A stretch of DNA of 64,000 nucleotides from Euonymus europaeus (lineage: Eukaryota; Streptophyta; Magnoliopsida; Celastrales; Celastraceae): contig OY756972.1 of assembly GCA_963580455.1 (NCBI GenBank), positions 15,515,001-15,579,000 of the forward strand. Direction: 5' to 3'. The notes below the pieces were generated by a model, which was given only the letters and a program-made list of their open reading frames with translations, was not told the origin of the DNA and ran no database searches. The translations under genes were made by a program, and so were the position numbers. Positions 11,577 through 23,587 of this stretch are shown one piece after another; position 1 is the stretch's first letter; each line of letters opens with the position of its first letter.

Positions 11577-12165
11577 TTCAATTTCACGAAAATGCACGAG
11601 ATCACTACAGCCAATCCTGGCTGGGCTGGCTATTGGAAATGATTTTTTGAAAAAATGCTCGGGATCACTAGGGTCATTCCCGTCTTGGCGAATCATTGAA
11701 AATGATTTTATTTTTTTGAAAAATGCTCGGGATCACTAGGGCCATTCCCGGCTTGGCTGAAATTTTGAAAATTTTCTTCTTTTTTTTGAAAAATGCGCGG
11801 GATCACTAGAGCCATTCCCGGCTTGGCTAATCAATGGAGAAATTTTTTTAGAAAAATGCTCGGGATCACTAGAGCCATTCCCGGCTTGGCTAATCATTGG
11901 AGATGATTTTTGAAAAAATGCTCGGGATCACTAGGGCCATTCCCGGCTTGGCTAATCGTTGGAAATGATTTTTTTGAAAAATGCACGGGATCACTAGAGC
12001 TATTCCCGGCTTGGCTAATCATTGAAATTGATGAATTTTTTTTTTGAAAAATGCACGGGATCACTAGGGCCATTCCCGGCTTGGCTAATCACTGGAAATG
12101 ATTTTTGAAAAAATGCTCGGGATCACTAGGGTCATTCCCGGCTTGGCTGACATTTGAATGAATTT
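11577..12165. repeat. Tandem repeat array, 9 copies of about 62-72 bp
   Basis: Each unit carries 'cgggatcactag', 'cattcccggcttggct' and 'aatcattggaaatgatttttt' with small variations; the first unit is the most diverged. The array lies between ORF-B and the PPT, so it is the element's 3' untranslated region. Repeat arrays at this place are known for Tat/Ogre-type elements and can seed satellites. Confidence 0.9.
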
Positions 12166-12319
12166 GATTTGATTTTTTTGATTTTAAAATTATTATTATT
12201 TCGAATTATTGTATTTACACAAAGAAATTTACATGGGGACGCTGTAGTTATCCTTGGGCTTGTCCGTGACATGGGCTGAACTTGGGTAAAAAATACATGA
12301 AACTGACACTATAGAGTTC

Positions 12320-13399
12320 TTAGTTGGGCCTCTCCATATTCGCGACCACATTCAACAGTTGCTCGCACCTTTGTCGCCTGGCCTTCGACTGATGTTCATG
12401 AGTTGGTGTTTTCTGAATACGATCAGGTGGTGATGGTGGTGGTTTAAAAGCAGATCGAGATGTTTCCCCTAGTAATACAACTCGTGTCCGTGATGCTTTT
12501 CGCCTCTTGACAGCAGTGGTCATTTGGTTAATGCATTTCCGCCAGTTATTTTTCTGCATAATGCTTACTGGATAAAATGGGGAGATTTGGCTTATAGGAG
12601 GACGAATGCCTTTGCTCAAAACCAGTCGGGTAACGAGTCATGGGAAATATAATTTTCCGACCTTCGTTGGTCTATTCTCCATGAAACTCTGTGTCTTTAG
12701 AATAGTGGCCATAAAGAATTCTCCAATATCGAACCATACTCCCTGATACATATAGTATAGGGCATGAAGAATCTTACCCCGTCTCTGGTGGTGGTGGCCG
12801 ATGGGGCAAAGATTGTACCGGAGAGCGTCGTCCAGCAACCACATCTTCGGTGGCAAATATGAGCGGCGTGTAGCGTTTACTTTCTTATTGCTCTATCCTC
12901 GACACATGTTGTCAATTATCTCCTTTTTAGAAACAAATATCGGTGCTTTGAAACCGGTAGCTACATCATAAGAAGGGGGATACGCTAAACACTCGCATAT
13001 GTCTGCTGTGGTGAACTGGAGTTTTATACCAATTACTTCCACCTGGTAAATCGGTTGTGATCCGGTTCTCGTAAGCGGTGGTAACATTTCAAGAGTCTCG
13101 TAGAAATCACGAACTATATGAGGGTACACTGATAAATTAACTGTAGGATCTGGGTTAACCAAAAATAACATAGAGTGATCCTGGAGGTAGTTCACAGCCC
13201 AACGAGCGTTGGCATCTCTAAGAATGTGAAGGTCGAATCGTCGCTCAGGAATAATTTCCGCTTTAGCAAACAACGTGATTGCTTGTAAGCGGGGTGACAG
13301 AGTCCCATCCATTAAATGAGATGAAAGATGGGTGAGGATTTTCACGTGATGAAGGTGAGAAGTAGTGGAAGAAAAGGTGAAACAACGAACAAAAATCAC
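12320..13399 (-). pseudogene. ORF-B: plant-transposon-type protein (Transposase_32-like), two in-frame stops
   Basis: Three segments (13399-12893, 12856-12638, 12619-12320) lie in one frame, separated only by a TAG and a TGA, giving about 360 codons. The likely start is the Met at about 13312 (MDGTLSPRLQ). Visible blocks are SVYPHIVRDFYETL, LPPLTRTGSQPIYQ, IKLQFTTADICECL, NLCPIGHHHQRRGKILHALY, YQGVWFDIGEFFMATIL and VGKLYFP, then a basic tail with KRRKASRTR. The FY...V.G...F...I...L layout, a mid-protein PIGH block and a late DIG block match the 'putative plant transposon protein' family (PF20167) found in plant retroelements; its molecular function is not established. The TGA stop (CCA TGA CTC) reads as a decayed CGA. 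Without the two stops the frame would be open. Confidence 0.65.
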
Positions 13400-13741
13400 C
13401 GAAAGTGAGTAATCGTGTCTGTAATGGATGAGACAAAAGACAAAGTGGCGAGATTAGAGTAGAAGAGTGATCGACGATTAGTGAAACTGAAGGAGGTTTT
13501 GAAAGATATGAAATGATAAGAAAGGTGTGCAGATGTTAGAAATAGTGAAGATACACGACTTAGAGAGGAGGAGGAAAAATTTTGGCCATAAGAGACAAAA
13601 CGTTAAAGAGAAGTCGTAAGATTTCAAAAGATGTTGAAAAATCGAGATCAGAGATGATACGGTGAAGATGTGTCGCTTAGTGAAAAAGAGAAGAAATCAA
13701 TCAGAAGGGACAAAAAATCGGCCAGAAAGGAAGATAGAGAA

Positions 13742-14075
13742 GAAAAATAGGGATTCGCTCCTGAACTGGTGATAGAGACGTGATAGAGAAGGGGAGGAAA
13801 AACGATAGAGACAGGAATAGGAATATGGCCAAAATATTTCGAAAGTACATGCCATGAAAACGAAAGAAATTAAGAAAGTCATGCCTGCCTGGATTGTGAC
13901 AAGGACGGGGAAAAGACATGATATTGGTGGTGAAGAAAAATGATAGAGACAAGAAAGAAGAATATGGTCGAAAGATATAAAACACATGTCATGAAGACAA
14001 ACGAAATGAAGAAAGTCACGCCTGTCTGAGTTGTGACTAGGACGGGGAAGAGTCATGATAGAGATGGTGAAGACG
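13742..14075. repeat. Tandem duplication, about 115-138 bp units
   Basis: The units share 'gatagagaca', 'gaatatggcc/tcgaaa', 'atgtcatgaa', 'gaagaaagtcacgcctg' and 'gtgactaggacgggga'. Long Phe-rich ORFs on minus here are translated repeat, not genes. The stretch 13400-15860 otherwise holds no coding sequence. Confidence 0.65.
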
Positions 14076-15084
14076 TATGACTCAACAGTGAAGAAGAAAA
14101 ATTTGTCAGAAGAGACAAAACTTTTGAACGAATGTCATGAAAGAGAAATAAGAAGAAATATTGGAACACACGCCCTAGCCATTATAGCCTCTTGTCAAGG
14201 CAATGATTGGGAGTGACGGCTTGGTAGTTGAAACATGCAATCAACGCAGGAATACCATTGTTTTGTGGGCCACTCCCCACTTGACTTGCGCAAAATAATA
14301 GTGCATGGGATCTGTGATCCACTCCCAACTTGGGCAGGACATAAAATATTTGGAGAAAGTGATGCATACCTAATTCGAGAAGGTTGAAATTGAATTGACC
14401 TTTTAAGCAAACCTGTCAAAGGATGAGCAATATACAACGATGATGCATGCAATGAGATGTATTATTAACCATGAATGTTTCATCGAAATGAATGCATGTC
14501 TTTGCAAGACCTTGTCATCCTCTAGCATTCATGCAAATCCATGTTGCTAGATCGACATTTATTTTATTTATTATTTTTTTTGATTGACTTCTTCTTTCTT
14601 TTCCTCTCTTTTTTTTTATCTTTTTTTATAATCTATACATCGAAACTTCTTTTGCCACTTGTATGATTGGAATCGTTATTCACCTGATAATACTTGCCTT
14701 GACCACAAATTTTTTGTTCAGATCCTTTTTCAAATGGGATGCCAATATCCATTGATTTCCTGCCAAAAGTAATATTCTAATGCACTTATCAAATTTCCTA
14801 TCAAAACTTTGTCAGTGATAAATTCAATAGTACGACTATGCATGACAACAATTGAAAGCAGATGGTAAACTTTTAGGGATATGAATGAGGTATGAAAATG
14901 GTGGAAATAAGCAACAAAGCCGAAGAAGTGAACAATCTGATGATATTTAATCGAAAATGATGGGAGATGATAGAAAGCTCTTTTAGACGAAGATATATGT
15001 ATAAGAATGTAAGAATGTCAAAGGAATGAGAGACAGACTGAGCTTCCTAAGATGAAATTATGATAATTCAACGATCACTCCAAA

Positions 15085-15400
15085 CCTGCCCCAGTTTTGG
15101 TGTGCACCCAATCGACAATAATCAAATCCAACTCGCATAAAGGCTGTCTTTAAATTTTTTGCATCTGCCAATAAACCTCTCTCTCTTTGTCACAATGCAA
15201 CTTCTCAGGGGTGAAATATGGGGTTACATAAGTGACGCACCAAAAACTGCTCCAGTTTTGGTGCGTGTTAATTAACGAACATTAAATCAATCTGAACAAC
15301 GTGCCAGCCAGCCAACTTCTTCTTTGGGTTGAATCTCTTCTGGGGTGAAAGTTTTGATAACGTGGAAGACGCACCAAAAACTGCCCCAGTTTTGGTGTGT
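15085..15400. repeat. Three repeated hairpins with CACCAAAA/TTTTGGTG arms
   Basis: At 15236-15264 and 15370-15399 near-perfect palindromes read CGCACCAAAA-ACTG ... CAGTTTTGGTGCG. A weaker copy lies at 15081-15106. They are spaced 130-150 bp apart in longer repeated sequence (gaatctcttctggggtgaaa / ttctcaggggtgaaa). Confidence 0.75.
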
Positions 15401-15586
15401 ATTTCAAGTTACTGCCATCAAATATAGACACCATAATCCATTCTGCACTTTCACTCATAGTAATACAAGACAACTTGACGACCATCTTTGACATCGTTCA
15501 CAATCCAACAGACCCCTGTCTCAACTATTCTCCTCGCAATAGTCTGAAATCTAAATTGACGGTTTGAATTGAATTTTTTTTTTGGT

Positions 15587-15685
15587 GCCTAGAGCGCCCT
15601 TTCAGGTTCACTCTAGCGGAATTTTTCTTTCCCTAATTTTTGCCTAGAGCGCCCCTTCGGGTTTTCACTCTAGCGGGATTTTTTT
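15587..15685. repeat. Short direct duplication ('gcctagagcgcc' units)
   Basis: Two copies about 53 bp apart share gcctagagcgccc, ttc(a/g)ggtt, and tcactctagcgg(a/g)attttt. T-rich sequence surrounds them. Confidence 0.7.
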
Positions 15686-15874
15686 GTTTTTGTTTTGTTT
15701 TTGTGTCTTTTTTTTGTTTTTTTTACCCATCAAGGATTGAGCAATCCACAGAAAAGTATGGAACAAATGAGGACGGTAACTAAATTTGCTCATTTGAACC
15801 ATTTTTAGTCAACACATCGACTAACTTCTTAAAAAGATAAACAACAACAGTGCAATGCTCACGACGCTCAACAT

Positions 15875-16972
15875 TTAATGAAATGATGGAAAATGGAAAC
15901 CCCTTGGTTGAAATCCCGAGTCTTCATGATTTCTTGGAGGATAACGATCTTGTTGTTGGGCTAGTGGAGTAGAAAACTGCATGGTAGACGCTCCAAAGTT
16001 ACTGGAAAATTGATTAGGCATATGAGCTATGGTCCCATTGCAGCTTGCAATATATGATATTAACTGATCAAGACTTTTGGATAGGTGGTCTAAACGTGTC
16101 TCCATCTGTGTCATCCTTTCAACCATTGCAGTGTTTCCCGATGAAATGGAATAATGAACAGTGGAAGATTCAGCCTCTGGATGAGTATCGTTAATCTCAT
16201 CAACTTTGTATCTTTTAATCATTATATGATCAATCATGCGTCGTGGATACTAAAACTCCTCATCTGGTGCCCAATGAACCCCAGCTCTTTTGCACAATGA
16301 ACAAATCAAAGAAGGGAGACAAAGTCCTATAATTGTTGTAATACGAAAGCTGTGAACAATAGACTTGTGCAGAACTTTTCCGACATCAATCGATTTTCCA
16401 GAAAAAATAGAATAAAGCAAAAGTGCTCTATTTTTGGAAATGTCGACTGAATGTGTGCTAGGCATGAGTTTTGCCCAAATAAAACGCATCCAGGTCTTAT
16501 TGTTCGTAGTCATGGCCGCCGTGGGGAATGAGATATCCACCCCTCTAAATTTCTTCCAGACCGCGCCTGGTTTACATAATGCACGAATCACTTCATCCGT
16601 GTTAACGTCAGACTCTAACAGTGTAGAAAAATCATCATTGACAATGTCTGGAAGAGCGTAAATAGCATTGATGGTTTTGCTATCAAATGGGACCATCCCA
16701 CCTCGAACATATACATGTTCATAACCTTCCACCGCATTGGCGTAAAATTCCCTTACCACTGGAACAACTGCAGGTTCTGACTGTGCCACAAAATTCTCCC
16801 AACCCCGCTCAGCAATGATGGGCTCCGTTGTAAAGGAAACTTGGAGACCTCTCTCTGGGATAATCTTTCAGCCCCTTGCTGGTTGTCGGTATCTTTCCCA
16901 TACTTCCTGACTGATAAAACGATTTGTATCGAACATCTGAGGAGGTTGCTCTCGTTGTCTTTTGGAAGTCAT
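15875..16972 (-). pseudogene. ORF-A: Transposase_32-like plant transposon protein, two in-frame stops
   Basis: The best start is the ATG at 16972 (MTSKRQREQPPQ). One frame continues to 15875, about 365 codons, broken only by a TGA near 16868 and a TAG near 16250. Domain blocks: VVREFYANAVEGYEHVYVRG (about residue 85), FDSKTINAIYALP, the MRFIWAKLMPSTHSVD block, SKNRALLLYSIFSGKSIDVG and LPSLICSLCKRAGV. This order is that of the PF20167 putative plant transposon protein domain. The C-terminal part (16237-15875) has a short predicted coiled coil (MTQMETRLDHLSKSLDQL) and a Gln/Pro/Phe-rich tail. It lies in the sense direction of the element, just after the leader, where gag would normally be. Function unknown; a chaperone or packaging role for the non-autonomous element would be speculation. 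Confidence 0.78.
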
Positions 16973-17552
16973 AGTATGTATTAGAAATGAGCTCAACTGA
17001 AGGAAAATGCGGGGGTGCTTTGGCCAGTTGTGAAGGATTTCAGACAAGGTGTCACTGTGGTATAATGGGGGAGGAAAAACTTAGTGTATGACCAGCTGAT
17101 AAAGCTGAGTTGCCAATAAATTGATCGCGTGATGTCAATACCCACGAACCCTTTGTCAAAGAAATAATTGACAGTAAGTAGTATGATTTTGAAAAATCTG
17201 CCTGAATCATATAATGGTGATGTGACACTGGCTTTGACAATATAGGCATCAATTTGATTAAAGATGGTGACCAGTGAAAGTGAATGTTGACCACTATAAT
17301 CAGCAATAAGTCATCAACTGCTCATTCTGCCAAACACACCGGTGTTGCTCTCTCATACTTAATAACCTCTGTCACTTTCAATTCTTCCCACGAGAGATGG
17401 TTTCTCATACTTTACTCGATCAACAACATTCTCAACAAAACTATCTCGATCAATATCACAATATTTCCAATTCATTCCAAGTGCCATAGAAAGATTCAAC
17501 ATTGTTATTGAGTACACCCAAAACTATTACATCTTTTTCATTATCATCAATT

Positions 17553-17722
17553 TCAATCTTATGGAATGGAATGTCTGAGATGAAGAATGAAGGTGAATGA
17601 ATGCGGAATCAATCTTGTGGAATGGAATGTCTGAGATGAAGAATGAAGGAGGATGAATGCATAATCGATCTTTTGGAATGGAATGTCTGAGATGAAGAAT
17701 GAAGGCGGGATAAATGCATAAA
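17553..17722. repeat. 56-bp tandem repeat, three copies
   Basis: Units begin 'ctt(a/g/t)tggaatggaatg', then 'tctgagatgaagaatgaagg', at 17558, 17614 and 17670. They lie upstream (element sense) of ORF-A. Confidence 0.85.
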
Positions 17723-18476
17723 TTTTGAACAAGGACTTTGATCTTATAAAAGACACGATGGAAATGTCAGAACATGTGAATGTCATACTATAAAATTTTT
17801 CAAATCAAAGTAATGACATGCTCATTAAAAAAAACCAATAAATGGTTATGAGCTAGACCACAGATGGCCGTGCATTTGAAGATTACTCCTGAAGGCAATT
17901 GATAAGAGATTGAAAATTCCAAAATTGATCCAGTTACTGAGCTCAAAACACAGTGGTCTAGAAATGACCTAGTAAGTATTAGCAATAGAATTATGACTCT
18001 CTTTCATAGTTGCAACATGAAGTTTCTTAAACTACATAAACAACTATCCAAATGTTATCCCAGCATGATCATTTCTAAATCAATCAACATGAAGAATGAA
18101 AGTCAATTTTCTCGAAATTGCTCCAATGTTGGGTCGATTGTCAATTTTTATTATTTAATCTATGCATGATTGTGAATTTATGTGCATCCTATAAACAAAG
18201 ACCTAATTGTACATGTAATGGTAATGAATGACACATATATACAGGATGTAACCTAACTAAAGCATGCAAAATAATACATGAAATGTATATACAGGCATGT
18301 GTGAGCAACAAAAGAAGTATATACATAGGCGTAACTTTAAATGATGTATGCAAAATAAGTACGTGAAACCTACATGTACAATAAAAATAATATATGTATG
18401 AATCAAAACAAAACGTTATATACATCAAACATAACAACAAAACAAAATGATATATACAACACCATAAAAACATAAG

Positions 18477-18947
18477 TTTAGAAGTAGTTTCCTGTGTCCT
18501 ATGACTATGGTAATTGGTTATGGACAATCTAGGCTCCCGACTTATTCCCCCGCCAGTGTCCATTGCTGGAATAGCCTGGGACCCCCTTAATAGAGGAGTG
18601 GGTCGAGTAAGGATTTTTCGCGAGCCTGCACGGGGATTGAAATCCCTCGAAGGTCTCGTTTACTTCATCCTCTCCTAAGGGTTTTGAGCCCGAGTTGTTG
18701 GACTCATGAAATGGTATCGTGCACAATGTGTGAGGACAATAATAAAAAAAAATGAAAAAGCTCACAAAACACAACATTTTTTTAAAAAATAATAATAAAA
18801 GAATATCAATAAAAACTAGAGAAATAAAGCACCAAATATATTTAAAACAAACAAAATCAAATAATGGGATAAGAAAAATTAAATTTAGAAGGCCCAACTC
18901 ACTATTTTTTTTTAAAAAGAAATATATATACATTTAAAAACTAGTTT
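18477..18947 (-). mobile_element. Leader (5' UTR) of the Tat-like element, copy 1
   Basis: This non-coding stretch between PBS and ORF-A is nearly duplicated at 20645-21140. Shared landmarks include 'agaagtagtttcctgtgtcc', 'ccagtgtccattgctggaat' and 'gagttgttggactcatgaaa'. ORFs within are not supported. Confidence 0.75.
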
Positions 18948-18964
18948 CCCCAGCAGAGTCGCCA
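18948..18964 (-). other. Primer binding site, copy 1
   Basis: Minus strand TGGCGACTCTGCTGGGG, two bases from the LTR end CGACA. This PBS type is familiar from plant Tat-clade elements; the tRNA was not verified. It fixes the element's minus orientation. Confidence 0.75.
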
Positions 18965-18966
18965 GT

Positions 18967-20629
18967 TGTCGCAACCGGTTTTGCGAGAGACAATTTAAAA
19001 GAAGAGTCGCCACCAATTGTAATAGGTGCAATTGGTCACCAATAAAATTAATTTGGTTTGCGAAAATCCAGAAAAATGAGTAAGTGAGTTGGTTACGTAT
19101 GGGGAATGTGTGAGGCACCCCACAACGTCTGTTTTAAAAACAGTTGTCCATTTAACTTTTATTATCCCATTAAATGATTAAGAAAATCAAGTACAATATA
19201 TATATATATGAAGCATGATAATTATTTATAGGATATAAAAATTATATTGAGAGTCTAATATTGAGGTTTATGAGATCTTCCATCCAATGGTCAAGTGTCC
19301 ATTAAACACTCTCACCTCAAGAATTTTCTCTGAAGATGCATCTAATGCATTACCCAAATTAATTTCATCGTAGGTTAAGACTTTCAATATAATTTTGATA
19401 TACAGTATGAATACTTTAAAAAAATCATCTCCATCCAATGGATGAGAATTTCATAAGATTTTATCCTCAAGAATCCTTTTTGGATAGCATCCAATGCTTT
19501 TCTGTTTGGTTCCGTCGTCGGATCAACCGCTACAGGCTTCTAGCATCCTAAAATTATGTATGCGATTTTTATTATTTTTGTTTTCACTATTTACATGGCC
19601 TTAGGCCCAGATGCATACTTATATACCCCAATTAATGCCCAAGGCCCCAACCTAAACCCAAAAGAAAAGGCCTAATCAAAACACAAAGGCCCAAAATATC
19701 AAATAAAGCAAAAGCCCTGCCCATTAATAGTATAAACAACAAGCCCAAAAGCTACAAAACCGGCCCAATGACAGCAAAAACCAAGCTTGTCCTGAACAGA
19801 ACAAAGCTCGGCCTAGTACTGTTCATCGTCCCTTCCAATCACAGCCACCGACGCCAGCAACATCTGCCTCCTCTGCCGTTCGGCGTTTCTGCGAACGAAA
19901 TCGGAGGAAGAAAACAGTAGAGAAACCATGTCCAAACAAACATACCAGTAGAAACGAAAATCCAAACAAGCTAAATGGGATCCTTAACAATGCATAAGTA
20001 GTATGATAAAAATGAGAGAAAGAAATAGAAAAATCAGAATCGAACTACCTCGTTTCTTCTTCCGGTTTCCTCCTCTTTCTCCATGTCTCCCATGCTATTC
20101 TTCTATTCAAAAAACTCTGGTTTCTTCCCCACTCCCCTCTGGCCTCTGCTCGGTTTTCTTCTCAAGGATCCCCGATCTTTTCTGGCTTCCGTTCCTTCCC
20201 AAGAAAATCCCCTAATCTTCTTCTTTTTTCCCCCCGATCTGCTTCTCCTCTGTTTTCTCCTCCAATCTCCTTTTTCCTTCCAAGTTTCCTCTCTCAAAAT
20301 ATCCTTCTCTAAAAAAAAGCTCTCCGAATCCCCAAGCTTCCGACTCCTTTTCCAGAAATTCCCCCACCTCTTCTCTGTTTCTTCTTCCACTTTTATAACC
20401 CAAAAACCCGAATCAAACCCCTCCCCAAAATCAACAAATCCGGCTTCAAAGTCTTCCTCTTTGAATTTCAGCCCCTCTCTCTCTCTCTCTCTCCATTTTT
20501 CAACCTTTCGACGCCTCCTTCTCCTTCTTTCTCTCTGTTTCTCTCTGTCATTTCTTTCTCTCTCTCCAATCAGTCGGCGCCTCTCCCCTCTAGAAGGTAG
20601 GCTAGGGTTTTGGGTGGGGATGAGTTAGA
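18967..20629 (-). repeat. Middle LTR of the Tat-like element, truncated
   Basis: It matches the left LTR from the TGTCGCAACC end onward but stops at 'gatgagttaga' (20629). The 73 bases corresponding to 11438-11510, including the LTR start TGTAGTACCCC, are missing and leader-like sequence follows within 16 bases. Confidence 0.85.
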
Positions 20630-20644
20630 TGTATCACACAGTAA

Positions 20645-21140
20645 GGTTAGAAGTAGTTTCCTGTGTCCTATAACTCTATGGTCGTTGGTTATGGACAATT
20701 TAGGCTCCCGACTTATCTCCCGCCAGTGTCCATTGCTGGAATAGCTTGGGTCCCCCTTAATAGAGGAATGGGTCAAGTGAGGATTTTTCACTAGCCTGCA
20801 TGGGGATTGAAATCTCTCGAAGGTCTCGTTTACTTCATCCTTTTCTAAGGATTTTGAGCCCGAGTTGTTGGACTCATGAAAATGTATCGTGCACAATGTG
20901 TGAGGAAAATAATATAAAAAACTCAAACACATACCAACAATCAACACATTTTTTTAAAAAAAAAAATAAAAAATAATAATAATAACATATCAATCAAAAT
21001 TTAGGGAAATAAAACACCAAATATATTTAATTAAAAACAACAAAATCAAATAATGGAATAATAAAAATTTAATTTAATTGGCCAAACTCACTAGTTTTTT
21101 TTTTAGAGAAATATATATACATTTTTTAAAAACTAGTTTT
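20645..21140 (-). mobile_element. Leader, copy 2
   Basis: Homologous to 18477-18947 with scattered differences. It is joined on the left directly to the truncated middle LTR, so the internal coding region that should follow is absent. Confidence 0.78.
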
Positions 21141-21157
21141 CCCCAGCAGAGTCGCCA
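21141..21157 (-). other. Primer binding site, copy 2
   Basis: Minus strand TGGCGACTCTGCTGGGG, identical to copy 1, two bases from the end of the right LTR. Confidence 0.75.
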
Positions 21158-21159
21158 AT

Positions 21160-23549
21160 TGTCGCAACTGATTTTGCGAAAGAAAAATTTAAAGAGAGTC
21201 GCCACCAATTGTAATAGGTGCAATTGGTCACCATAAAAATAGTTTGGTTTGCGAAAATTCAGAAAATGGGTAAGCGAGTTTGTTACCTACGGGGAAGATG
21301 TAAGGCACCCCACCAAGTCAGTTTTAAAAAATAGTTGTCAATTTAATTTTTATTATCCCATTAAATGATTAAAATCAATTGTGACATATTAACAAAATAT
21401 ATACATCAAGTATGATAATTAGACAGAATATAAAAATTATATTGAGAGTCTAATATTGAGGCTCATGAGACTCATCCATCCAATGGTCAAATTTCCATGA
21501 AACACTCTCACCTCAATAATTTTCTATGATGGTGCATCCAATGCAATTCCCAAATTAATTCTATCGTAGGTAAAGACTTTTGATAGAATTTTTATACAAT
21601 AAAGAGGTTTAAAATAAGGTAAAAATAAAATATAAAGAACAAATAAAATAATAATAAATAATATAAAGTAAAATAAGAATAGAAATAAAGATAAAGTGAA
21701 AATAACATAAAATATTATAAAAATACATAATAATAATAATAATGAATAAAATTATGGAAATAAGATAAGATAATACTACTAATATAAAAATGGAGCAAAA
21801 ATATGTCTATATATATATGCATATATTAAAAATAAAAAAATAAAAAAAAATAAAATGTTGGAAAATAAAACGAAAATAATAACAATGAAATGTTGGGAAC
21901 CGAATTTTTTGTGTGGATTATACGATATCGAATTATCACAAATCCCCCAATCAAACATATTTAAATATTATATCACATAATTAACACATAAATCAAACAA
22001 CATCAAATCAATCATATAATTCACATATAAACATGTTTCAAATAAATAACATATTAACAAGATTGAAAAATGATGAATGGAATGCAATCTAGATTCCGCT
22101 TTTTCTATTGACAATTGAACTATTTCAACCATATAATTAATTTAGTATGATTGGAACTTCATAATTAATTGCCTTAATGAAATGAGCATACAAAATATCA
22201 CATGTAGAATTTTATTGACATGTAATTTTCAAATCCAAATATACGTACAACCCGAAGCCCATATCAATCGTGTAATCCCTTGATCCGTTTAAGCATTTTT
22301 TTTAAACCACAAATTAACAAAACAGACCCAGTTTCATAACCATTGGCATTTTCCACATTCATTTTAAATAATTGGAAGCCCCAAACAACATAAATCATTC
22401 ATATAAAGCCCATTACTAGCCCTTGTAAATCCTAAATCTGGCCCAACTGTATTTGAATACGTTCCCATGTTTAAACAAAGCCCAAAACCCATAACTTACA
22501 CAACTCAAACTTCTAGCCCAACATAAGCCCATAATTCATTGGGGTGTCCAGCTCACAAACAGATTCAATGATCCAATAATTCTATTATAACCATGCCGTA
22601 TGAACGAACAACAAAACAAAAGAAAATTGTATGACGAAAGCATAACAAGACTCAATCTGTTTTTTACTATTCAAATAATCAAGGCATTTGGATCATCAAG
22701 ATATCTAAGCAATTAGCGATCAACAGAGAATACAAGCAATTTATGTATGAAATCTAACCAACATCACAATGAAAACACAAGATCAGAACAACAAGATATG
22801 CATCTGTCACAAGTAAATCAATGAATGAAGCCATATCAAGAACACTTATATACCTCTCTACTCGAGCACCACAATTTCGACCAAACAGAGAGTGAAAACA
22901 AGATGAAACGGCACCCAGAATACAAAATGATCTTAAGCTCAAAAACAGAATGCTAAAAAGACCAAAATTTCCCCATAATTCTCTGCAATTTGACCCAGAA
23001 AATTGAAAGCTAGAAAGAAATCCTTCTCAAAACCTCTCTCTCTTTCTCTCAAAATTTCTTCCGAAAATCCGATTGTGATAAGGAAAGACGAAAAAATGAA
23101 ATCCCCAAATAACAGTGAAGCTCAATGAGGAGAAAATTGAAAACCCAAAATCTCACTCTTCTTCTCAATTCTCTCCAGAAAATTTCCCAAAAAACAAAAC
23201 CGAACAGAAATACCGAAGAAAAATAGACGAGAGGAAGAAAGCCCCTGAAAAACCTGTCGAAATCCTTTCCCCAGAAAAACGATTGCAACAGAGAAAGATG
23301 AAGAAAGAAGAAATCCCAAAAAATCAGAGAACTCAGAAGAGACTCAAACAATTCTTGACTCCCACCTCTTGAAACTAGAAGAGGCCCCCTTTTTATACCA
23401 CCCATTTCGAATCAAAATCTCCCAAAAATCAAACTGTGTGGCTCCCATTATTAACCCGAATCTTTCTTTTGTTTGAATTTTGGTACCCTTTCCCCTCTTT
23501 TTCAAACTCGGGCGCGCCCTCTATTTTCTTCCCATTTTCTTCTGGTCGG

Positions 23550-23587
<38 letters not shown>

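Noticed and set aside
11577..12165. CRISPR-like regular repeat array
   Set aside because: Units are contiguous tandem repeats with no unique spacers, in plant retrotransposon 3' UTR.
13697..14056. Phe/Ser-rich minus ORFs
   Set aside because: They span a tandem duplication and repeat themselves; not a gene.
23049..23405. 118-codon Phe/Leu-rich minus ORF that could be read as membrane protein
   Set aside because: It lies in the pyrimidine/purine-skewed part of an LTR; the hydrophobicity is compositional.
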